The notes beneath the pieces were generated by a model, which worked only from the letters and a program-made list of their open reading frames with translations, made no database searches and was not told the DNA's origin. Of a DNA stretch of 12,308 nucleotides, positions 6,738-12,308 are shown piece by piece. The stretch is taken from the NCBI GenBank assembly GCA_030592225.1, contig JAUVJT010000040.1, positions 1 to 12,308 on the forward strand, in the 5' to 3' direction. This stretch comes from Candidatus Stahliibacteriota bacterium (GTDB lineage: Bacteria; Hydrothermota; Tepidihabitantia; B3-TA06). The position numbers and the translations under genes are program-made. Each line of letters opens with the position of its first letter. The stretch's first letter is position 1.

Positions 6738-7761
6738 ACGCCTCGAAGGAAGGCAGGTACTTACCCGAGGCATTCCAGATAAAGAAACCATCCGCTCCCG
6801 CGGCAAGTGAACCCAGCATCTGGTCAAAGATGTAGCCAGGGCTAAACCCGGGCGGGCGCCACGAGAATCCCTGCACGTAGGTTACTACCCCGGTTTGGGT
6901 CTCACCCATGAGTTCAAACGCGCTTTCCACGCTTTCATAATAAACCCAGAAATCCCTGTCCGGGTCGCCCTTAAGAAACTGGGGGGAGAAATGGGATGGA
7001 TACAGCATGGGACAGATATAATCAACGTAGGGAGCCATGCGGGCAAGTTCCTGACCTTCAAGTTTGAGGGTGCGCCACGCGGCGTAACCGAACACATCCA
7101 CGGACAGGGGTACGGTGATGCCGGCGCGCATCAACTTGAGAAACCCTTCGATGGCCTCCTCCTTGATACGGCCTCCCCGCTCGTAGAACACGCAGTTCAG
7201 CACGTCTCCGTCGGTGGGGAATCTGACGTAATCGAGCTGAATCTCGTCGAATCCAACCTCTTCCAATTCCCGGGCTATGCATGCAATGTACTCCCAGGTT
7301 CTCTCGCTGAACGGATTCAACCAGTAGGCTCCCCCCTCATCCTGCCACAGACCTCCACCGCTGCGGACTACTCCGAAGGAGGAAAACCGCGCCGCCTGGT
7401 AATCCTTAAAGCATACCAGCCGGGCGATGACCCTAACGTTATGGGCATGCATTCGGTCAAGAAGCGAATCGACATCAAAGACAGGACGGATTGCCCCCAG
7501 CCCCTGGGCTATTTTATTCTCAGACGAATATCGCAGATAGCCGAAATCATCCTTCATGTCAACCACTATGGCATTGAGATCGCCGCGATCAGCCGCCTCC
7601 TCTATCTTCTTAAGCAGCCATTCCTGCCTGGCGGCGTAGGCTGAAAGATATATGCCGCGAATATAGGCTTCCGCCTTAAGTGTTGAGGGGACAACCAGTA
7701 CAGCTAGCGCTGCGACGGCAATGCTCCTTGCCCAGCCGCACGATAAGCGCGTGATATTCAT
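6604..7761 (-). CDS. Exported putative glycoside hydrolase, DUF4015-type TIM barrel
   Basis: A 385-residue protein resembling the DUF4015 (GHL10-like) putative glycoside hydrolases; the substrate is unknown. Residues 1-32 form a signal peptide (basic R5/R12, hydrophobic IAVAALAVLVV, cleavage near AEA). Barrel-strand motifs follow in order: RGIYLSAYAA (35-44), AIVVDMKDDFG (64-74), RVIARLVCFKD (110-120), WLNP (147-150), FDEIQLDYVRFP (171-182, with probable catalytic acids), SVDVFGYAAW (220-229), YICPMLYPSHF (248-258) and FFIWNASGKYLP (326-337). The upstream GTG at 7773 overlaps the AAGGAG ribosome site, so ATG 7761 is the start. It overlaps the glycosylase gene by 86 nt. Recognisable domain sequence stops near residue 340, exactly where the ORF enters the antisense of the PorV gene. 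The last 45 residues are probably an accidental extension. Confidence 0.83.
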   Translation of the reverse strand: MNITRLSCGWARSIAVAALAVLVVPSTLKAEAYIRGIYLSAYAARQEWLLKKIEEAADRGDLNAIVVDMKDDFGYLRYSSENKIAQGLGAIRPVFDVDSLLDRMHAHNVRVIARLVCFKDYQAARFSSFGVVRSGGGLWQDEGGAYWLNPFSERTWEYIACIARELEEVGFDEIQLDYVRFPTDGDVLNCVFYERGGRIKEEAIEGFLKLMRAGITVPLSVDVFGYAAWRTLKLEGQELARMAPYVDYICPMLYPSHFSPQFLKGDPDRDFWVYYESVESAFELMGETQTGVVTYVQGFSWRPPGFSPGYIFDQMLGSLAAGADGFFIWNASGKYLPSFEAFSWGGSSIREKDVPSHPEIHRKSTPHPEIYVPVSKTRTRNRGRN

Positions 7762-8440
7762 TATAGATTGCACTCCTTGTATTCAACTCCTCGCCAAAAG
7801 CAAGGTCTTCAAACTTTTTTTGAATCATATCGTAAGATGCCCGCTCCTGAATCATAAAATGCCTTAACAGCATCCTGCGGGTGTAAGCGTCTACCACGAA
7901 TACGGGCAGGTCAAAACCATAGAGCAGGATAGAGTCCACGGTTTCGGGTCCCAACCCATTGATATCCAAAAGACGCTCCCGCCAGTGTTGCAGATGGGAT
8001 TTGCCGATACTCCAGGGCGGCGCACCGAGATTGTCGAAAAGAAACGTCAATAAGCGGCGCAGGCGCTGCGCCTTCTGCCTGAAGTAGCCGGAGGAACGTA
8101 TCAACTCCTCAAGTTCAGAAACAGGTAAGGCGAGAGCCGACCGCAGGGATTCTGCGGAGTCATCAAGTAATCCCTTAACTTTCAGGTTGGCCACCGCCCC
8201 CGACGCGTTCTTCCAGTTAGTGGCCTGAGCCAACAGAGCGCCAACCACGACCTCCAGTTGAGTGTCCCCGGGCCACCACCCCTGTGGTCCCCAGCGTTTA
8301 AAAAGCTTATCGAAGCTGTCTCCTAGATTGAGGGGAGAAAGTTGAACCGGGGGGTTTTGTGACCGTGGAGTCGTGGCAAACGACATAGGGGATGAAGAAC
8401 TAGAAATCGACGATATCGCTCTGGACAAAGCCGCCCGCAT
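7676..8440 (-). CDS. HhH-GPD DNA glycosylase, endonuclease III-related (MagIII-like)
   Basis: A base-excision repair glycosylase of 254 residues in the longest reading. It shows the family opening GPQGWWPGDTQLEVVVGALLAQ from residue 51 and the helix-hairpin-helix LLDINGLGPETVDSIL (157-172). The catalytic aspartate is in FVVDAYTRR (D184). An E (E166) occupies the place of the lyase lysine of E. coli endonuclease III, so it is probably monofunctional. A C-terminal iron-sulfur-like set (C241, C247, C250) lacks a fourth cysteine, because the protein ends PLNT. Together these suit the 3-methyladenine glycosylase III-like branch rather than Nth; the substrate is inferred. The start is uncertain. 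ATG 8440 has a weak AGG and overlaps the PBP gene by 41 nt. ATG 8386 removes a Ser-rich N-terminus but has no ribosome site. Confidence 0.87.
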   Translation of the reverse strand: MRAALSRAISSISSSSSPMSFATTPRSQNPPVQLSPLNLGDSFDKLFKRWGPQGWWPGDTQLEVVVGALLAQATNWKNASGAVANLKVKGLLDDSAESLRSALALPVSELEELIRSSGYFRQKAQRLRRLLTFLFDNLGAPPWSIGKSHLQHWRERLLDINGLGPETVDSILLYGFDLPVFVVDAYTRRMLLRHFMIQERASYDMIQKKFEDLAFGEELNTRSAIYNEYHALIVRLGKEHCRRSASCTGCPLNT

Positions 8441-10619
8441 TGCGCCTGTCGAGCTGGTAGAATTGTTCCCGCGAGCCGCCCCTTAGTTTCTGCAGGCGGT
8501 GGTACTGACAATACGTGGTAGGCTCTGTCCCCGCCTGAAAGTATTCCGAACGCGTGCTGCTTCCGCAATCGGCGGTGGCAAGCTGCCCGGTAAGGGTACA
8601 TATGGTGCGGGTCACTATCCCCTCGGGCTGTTTGAAAGTGGAAGAAGGCAGGCTGTCGGTTGCCTCCTTCATGAACGCAGCCCATATGGGCGCGGCGCAA
8701 GAACCGCCCGAGGCGCCGCGGTAGATGGTCTGTTTCTTGTCAAATCCCACCCACACCGCGCATGAAATCTCAGGAGTGAATCCAACGAACCAGCCGTCGG
8801 TAAAATCATCGGTCGTCCCGGTCTTTCCTGCCGCCACACGGGTAAAACCGCGCCGTCTTATCCCTCTGGCCGTGCCGGAGTTAATAACACTCTGCATCAT
8901 TGAAGTCACCAGGAACGCGGTCTGGGGAGAGAGCACCTGCTCGGCCTGCTCCGGAAACCATTCTTCGATAATCTCGCCGTCCCTCGAGATGATGCGTCGG
9001 ATTAATACCGGCTCCACCCGGAAGCCCCCATTAGCCAGGGTAGAAAAGGCGGTAGCCATCTCAATGGGAGCCACCTCAACCGCGCCCAGACCTATGGAAA
9101 GCACCGGCTTGAGGGGCGAGGTAATGCCCATCCGGTGCGCGTACTCGGCAACAATCTCAGGCCCCACGTATCGCGTAAGGCGTATGGCAACAAGGTTGCG
9201 CGATTGCGCCAGACCTTCACGCAATGTCATGGGACCAAAGAACTTGCGATCCCAGTTGGCCGGAGCGTAAAGCGAGCGACCGGTTCGCACCAGCACCGGA
9301 GCGTCAAATTCCACGTCGCCGGGGGTAAAACCGTTGTCAATGGCGGCAGTGTAGACGAACGCCTTAAAAGATGAACCTGGCTGACGCTTGGCCTGCACCG
9401 CTCTGTTAAACGAACTCTGCTTGTAATCCCTGCCTCCGATCATGGCAAGCACTTCACCGGTGCGAACGTCCATGGCCACCAGAGCGACTTGCAGATACTT
9501 GGGCGCAGCGCTGCCGTCGGTGAACGTTACCGTATCGTAATCGGACTTGACTACGTCAAGATTCTTATCGTTCTCTATCTTGAGAAGATGCTCCTTCACC
9601 GCTTTGTTCGCCGTACGCTGCATGTCGAGGTCGAGTGTAGTGTAAATATATACACCCTCGCGGTATATCAGGCCTGAGCCGTATTTACGTTCAAGATAAC
9701 GCCTGACCTCCTCCACAAAGTAGGGTGCCTCGTTGGGCGGAACCTTGCGCGGGGCAAGTTTGGTTTCCGCGGCCACCGCTTCCTCTCGCGTTTTTTTATC
9801 TATCTTGCCTGTCTTATAAAGAGCGTTGATGAATTTATCGCGGCGCTTGCGAACGAGGTCGGGGTAATCGTAAGGCAGGTGGTAAGATCCGCCGCGCGGC
9901 AGGGCTGCAAGAAAACATAATTCTTGCGTAGAAAGCTCGTGCAAGTTTCTGTCAAAGTAGCGCTGGGCAGCCGCCTCAACACCGTAGGCGCCGTGCCCGA
10001 AGTTCACCTGGTTAAGGTACATCTCAAGTATCTCTTCCTTGGAGTACATCCCTTCCAACTGAATCGCCAGCAGCGCTTCTTTTATTTTACGCATGAGCGA
10101 CGCCTCAAACGTCAGAAACATATTTCGGGCAAGCTGCTGGGTAATTGAACTTGCACCCTCCACGATTTTTCCGCTCTTGATATTCATTATAATAGCGCGG
10201 AAGACATCTCTGGAACTAACACCCCAGTGTTTGTAGAATCGTTCATCCTCCACCGCAACAAAGGCATCCACCATGAGGGGTGGCATGCTGTCCAAGGGAA
10301 TAGGGTCGCGGCGCTCGATGTAGAACTCGTAAACCAGGCTGTCGTTGCGGTCGTAGACCTTGGTGGTCAATGCGGGTTTAAAGGTCTGAAGCGAGACCGG
10401 ATCGGGCAGATCTTGCCTTGACACCGAAATTATAAGAATCCCTATCCCGGCAAGAAAAGCGTAGATGGCCGCCGGAATCACCGCACCGAAGATAATCAGT
10501 TGCCTGCGAGATACACTAGGTAAAAAACCGGCAAACCAACGTTTAGAACCAGGTTTACTGCCGCTCGGTGGTTTCAACTCCGGCGGGGCCTGGGTAGCCG
10601 GAAGGTGGTTTTGCTGCAT
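8400..10619 (-). CDS. Class A penicillin-binding protein (PBP1A family)
   Basis: A 739-residue bifunctional peptidoglycan synthase that polymerises lipid II and cross-links stem peptides, anchored in the inner membrane and acting in the periplasm. A cytoplasmic Pro/Lys-rich tail (1-40) precedes one membrane segment (about 41-65). The GT51 glycosyltransferase shows EDERFYKHWG (catalytic E124), GASSITQQLARN (155-166), RKIKEALLAIQLE (177-189) and the YLNQVNFGHGAYG region (201-213). The transpeptidase shows SSFK (S416, K419), SRN (473-475) and KTGTTDDFTDGW (599-610). All key residues are present. The length is typical. ATG 10619 is preceded by AAAGGAG, but with a long 13-nt gap. It is the first gene of the operon with the glycosylase and the DUF4015 gene. 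Confidence 0.95.
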   Translation of the reverse strand: MQQNHLPATQAPPELKPPSGSKPGSKRWFAGFLPSVSRRQLIIFGAVIPAAIYAFLAGIGILIISVSRQDLPDPVSLQTFKPALTTKVYDRNDSLVYEFYIERRDPIPLDSMPPLMVDAFVAVEDERFYKHWGVSSRDVFRAIIMNIKSGKIVEGASSITQQLARNMFLTFEASLMRKIKEALLAIQLEGMYSKEEILEMYLNQVNFGHGAYGVEAAAQRYFDRNLHELSTQELCFLAALPRGGSYHLPYDYPDLVRKRRDKFINALYKTGKIDKKTREEAVAAETKLAPRKVPPNEAPYFVEEVRRYLERKYGSGLIYREGVYIYTTLDLDMQRTANKAVKEHLLKIENDKNLDVVKSDYDTVTFTDGSAAPKYLQVALVAMDVRTGEVLAMIGGRDYKQSSFNRAVQAKRQPGSSFKAFVYTAAIDNGFTPGDVEFDAPVLVRTGRSLYAPANWDRKFFGPMTLREGLAQSRNLVAIRLTRYVGPEIVAEYAHRMGITSPLKPVLSIGLGAVEVAPIEMATAFSTLANGGFRVEPVLIRRIISRDGEIIEEWFPEQAEQVLSPQTAFLVTSMMQSVINSGTARGIRRRGFTRVAAGKTGTTDDFTDGWFVGFTPEISCAVWVGFDKKQTIYRGASGGSCAAPIWAAFMKEATDSLPSSTFKQPEGIVTRTICTLTGQLATADCGSSTRSEYFQAGTEPTTYCQYHRLQKLRGGSREQFYQLDRRNAGGFVQSDIVDF

Positions 10620-10663
10620 CTTTTCTTAGACGCTCCTTTGGTTTTGAAGGTCAACCTTTAGTT

Positions 10664-10697
10664 AAAGCGCTTATTACCTTAAAGTCTAATGCGCTTT
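10664..10697. promoter_or_regulatory. Inverted repeat covering the -10 box of the PBP promoter
   Basis: AAAGCGC (10664-10670) and GCGCTTT (10691-10697) form 7-bp arms around 20 bp containing the -10 box and the predicted start near 10676. The placement would suit a repressor operator. With arms this short, chance is possible. Confidence 0.3.
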
Positions 10698-10710
10698 GAG
10701 CTTATGTCAA
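10683..10710 (-). promoter_or_regulatory. Promoter of the PBP-glycosylase-DUF4015 operon
   Basis: Minus-strand TTGACA (10710-10705), 16-bp spacer, TAGACT (10688-10683). The predicted start near 10676 gives a leader of about 57 nt with AAAGGAG before ATG 10619. No other promoter-like sequence was seen before the two downstream genes, which overlap their predecessors. Confidence 0.7.
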
Positions 10711-10783
10711 CCCGTCCCGTACCCCCGTAACACCCCCTACCCTTGCATGACAGAGTCTGCCCCGCCTGCGCTACCGTCTAGCG

Positions 10784-10809
10784 TGAGATGCTAAGTTTAT
10801 TGCATCTCA
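10784..10809. repeat. Perfect 8-bp hairpin, followed by the CTCATAGGGTAT motif
   Basis: TGAGATGC (10784-10791) and GCATCTCA (10802-10809) are exact reverse complements around a 10-nt loop. The right arm runs into CTCATAGGGTAT (10806-10817), a 12-mer also found at 2526-2537 in the other repeat-bearing gap. There is no T tract, so it is not an obvious terminator. Confidence 0.5.
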
Positions 10810-10929
10810 TAGGGTATTTCCATTATTCCCAGTAACTTACCTTTAAGGACATAACACCTCCATACCAGAACACACCAACAGTCTCAGTACTTCGAGACTA
10901 ACCGTTTGCCATCAGGTAGTCCGAACAAA

Positions 10930-10970
10930 TTTGAAATTTAGAATTTGCGATTTGAAATTTGAATTGCGCA
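10930..10970. repeat. AT-rich direct repeat of about 21 bp, two copies
   Basis: TTTGAAATTTAGAATTTGCG (10930-10949) is followed at once by TTTGAAATTTGAATTGCG (10951-10968). The copies differ by small indels. TTTGAAATTT is itself close to palindromic. Such tracts occur between genes in many bacteria, and their translation gives the spurious peptide FKFQIANSKFQI on the minus strand. Confidence 0.6.
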
Positions 10971-11042
10971 GCACCCGTACCCGTAACACCTATTGCGACA
11001 CCATACGCTCTAGGCAATACAATATTCTTCGGGGGAGTTGAT

Positions 11043-11070
11043 TTGACACTAAAGTTTACTTCTCTATAAT
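11043..11070 (+). promoter_or_regulatory. rarA: Consensus promoter of rarA
   Basis: TTGACA (11043-11048), 16-bp spacer, TATAAT (11065-11070), both perfect consensus. The predicted start at 11076-11077 falls on the first codon of the conserved RarA reading frame, so the mRNA should be leaderless or nearly so. Confidence 0.85.
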
Positions 11071-11075
11071 GAGAC

Positions 11076-12308
11076 ACGGATCTGTTTGCAACCCCACAAT
11101 CCCATAAGGATGATACCTCGCAAGCCCCTTTGGCCGAACGGATGCGCCCCCGTAATCTGGATGAATTCGCCGGACAGAAACACCTGGTAGGAAAAGGTCG
11201 GCCTTTAAGAAAACTCCTGGAGTCAGGCCACCTGCCATCCATGATCTTTTGGGGACCGCCCGGTTCAGGCAAAACCAGCCTTGCTTTTCTAATTTCTCAA
11301 CTGGTGAATGCTGAGTTCATCGCGAAGAGCGCCGTAACCTCCGGAATCAAGGACGTAAAACAGATAGTCCAGAAGGCCAGGCTGGTGTGGAAGGCTCATA
11401 AGAGGCGGACGATTTTGTTCCTTGATGAGATACACCGGTTCAACAAAGCCCAGCAGGATGCGTTTCTGCCTCATGTGGAACGGGGGACGATTACGCTGAT
11501 TGGAGCGACCACCGAGAACCCCAGCTTCGAGGTAATAGGCCCGTTGTTGTCAAGGTCGCGGGTGTTCGTGTTCAATCCCCTGGAGGAGGAGGATTTGCTT
11601 ACCATCCTCAAGCAGGCTATGGCGGACGAGCGCGGACTGGCCGATAAAAGCCCGGTGATGGATGATGACGTGCTGCGGTTTATTATCCAGATCGCCGATG
11701 GCGATGCGCGCAGGGCGCTGAATGCGGTTGAGGCGTCAGTACAGGTCACAGAACCGGACGCTTCAAGCGAAGGCAAGAGAGTGGTAACCAAAGAGACTGC
11801 CGAGGCGGTGCTGGAGCGCAAGTTTCTGCTCTACGATAAGGCGGGCGAGGAGCACTACAACCTGATATCGGCGTTCATCAAGTCAATGCGAGGCTCTGAC
11901 GCGGACGCCGCATGCTACTGGCTAATGCGGATGATAGATGCCGGCGAGGACCCCTTGTACCTGGCGCGCAGGATGGTAATTCTGGCAGGCGAGGACGTAG
12001 GCCTTGCCGACCCCCAGGCCCTGGTGATAGCCAACGCGGCCAAGGATGCCATCCACTTTGTTGGATACCCGGAGTGCGTTTTTCATCTGGTGGAGGCTAC
12101 GATTTACCTCTCGCTTGCCCCCACGTCGAACGCCACCCTGAAGGCATTCCAGGCGGCGCGCAAGGAGGTGCAGGATACCCTGGCCGAGCCGGTGCCCATA
12201 CATCTACGGAACGCACCGACGAAATTGATGAAGAACCTGGGCTACGGTAAAGAATACCAGTATCCCCATTCTTATCAGGACGCAGTTGAGGGCCAGAACT
12301 ACCGCCCC
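11076..12308 (+). CDS. rarA: Replication-associated recombination protein A, AAA+ ATPase (3' end beyond window)
   Basis: RarA/MgsA, a clamp-loader-like AAA+ ATPase acting at stalled replication forks. Counting from codon 11076: PLAERMRPRNLDEFAGQ (18-34), Walker A GPPGSGKT (60-67), Walker B LFLDEIHRF (114-122), sensor 1 GATTENPSF (143-151), arginine-finger region SRSR (159-162), sensor 2 GDARRALN (209-216), then the tetramerisation domain with PVPIHLRNAPTKLM and GYGKEYQYPH near the edge. Roughly the last 40-50 residues are missing. The start is unusual. Homologs often begin M-DLF, and here the frame reads ACG-GAT-CTG-TTT from 11076, with an in-frame stop at 11070 and no ATG, GTG or TTG before 11130. 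The first in-frame ATG (11142, MRPRNLDEF) would remove conserved residues and has no ribosome site. Confidence 0.9.

Larger units (their letters stand above)
10711..11042. other. Gene-free divergent intergenic region with short repeats
   Basis: About 330 bp between the -35 boxes of the PBP and rarA promoters. I find no convincing coding sequence or structured RNA. It holds two CCGTAACAC sites (10725-10733, 10981-10989), an 8-bp hairpin (10784-10809), a smaller hairpin AGTCTC/GAGACT (10880-10885, 10894-10899) and an AT-rich direct repeat (10930-10970). Confidence 0.7.

Noticed and set aside
6740..6771. GCCTCG/CGAGGC inverted repeat after the PorV-family stop as a terminator
   Set aside because: The arms are only 6 bp with a 20-nt loop and no T tract, and the sequence is coding on the other strand.
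7759..7773. GTG 7773 as start of the DUF4015 gene
   Set aside because: The GTG overlaps the AAGGAG ribosome-binding sequence, which is placed to serve ATG 7761.
11069..11107. ATG 11069 as start of rarA
   Set aside because: It is in another frame, lies partly inside the -10 box, and reaches TAA after 12 codons.
10898..11272. Minus-strand ORF of 124 codons
   Set aside because: It runs through the AT-rich repeat, the rarA promoter and the antisense of rarA. It is a spurious frame.

Overview
The window looks like a chromosomal segment from an uncultivated, diderm bacterium, probably a member of the FCB group or a WOR-3/Stahlbacteria-like candidate phylum. This is inferred from four things: a secreted M1 peptidase ending in a type IX secretion (T9SS)-like sorting domain, a PorV/PorQ-type outer-membrane protein, a DUF4015-type putative glycoside hydrolase, and very regular sigma70-type promoters. 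The phylum call is tentative. No phage, plasmid, CRISPR or transposase gene is visible. The only candidates for mobile or repeat DNA are short intergenic repeats.

Layout, left to right. (1) Positions 1-2413, minus strand: two tandem secreted M1 aminopeptidase paralogs, one base apart. The second runs off the left edge. (2) 2431-2589: a terminator-like hairpin and an inverted-repeat element. (3) 2590-4458, minus: a two-gene operon with cytidine deaminase (cdd) and malic enzyme overlapping as TAATG. (4) 4507-4909, plus: the RNase P RNA gene rnpB with its promoter, divergent from cdd. (5) 4910-6737, plus: a nonamer repeat tract, then an operon for a small predicted outer-membrane barrel protein and a PorV/PorQ-family protein. 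(6) 6604-10710, minus: an operon of overlapping genes for a class A penicillin-binding protein, an HhH-GPD DNA glycosylase and a DUF4015 protein. The DUF4015 gene overlaps the PorV gene tail to tail. (7) 10711-11042: a gene-free divergent intergenic region rich in short repeats. (8) 11043 to the right edge, plus: rarA (mgsA), a replication-associated AAA+ ATPase.

The most informative result is the promoter architecture. Six promoters read by eye all have a perfect TTGACA -35 box, exactly 16 bp of spacer and a TAnnnT-like -10 box. The rnpB promoter calibrates the start site, because the P1 helix begins exactly 7 nt past the -10 box. By the same ruler the mRNA for the barrel gene at 5084 begins on the A of its ATG, so it should be leaderless. 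rarA also appears leaderless, but its expected start codon reads ACG instead of ATG.

The genes mostly serve cell-envelope work (peptidoglycan synthesis, outer-membrane proteins, secreted peptidases), core metabolism (malate to pyruvate, pyrimidine salvage) and genome maintenance (RarA, DNA glycosylase). I see no clearly new multi-gene system. The unusual material is in the start signals, the gene overlaps and the intergenic repeats.
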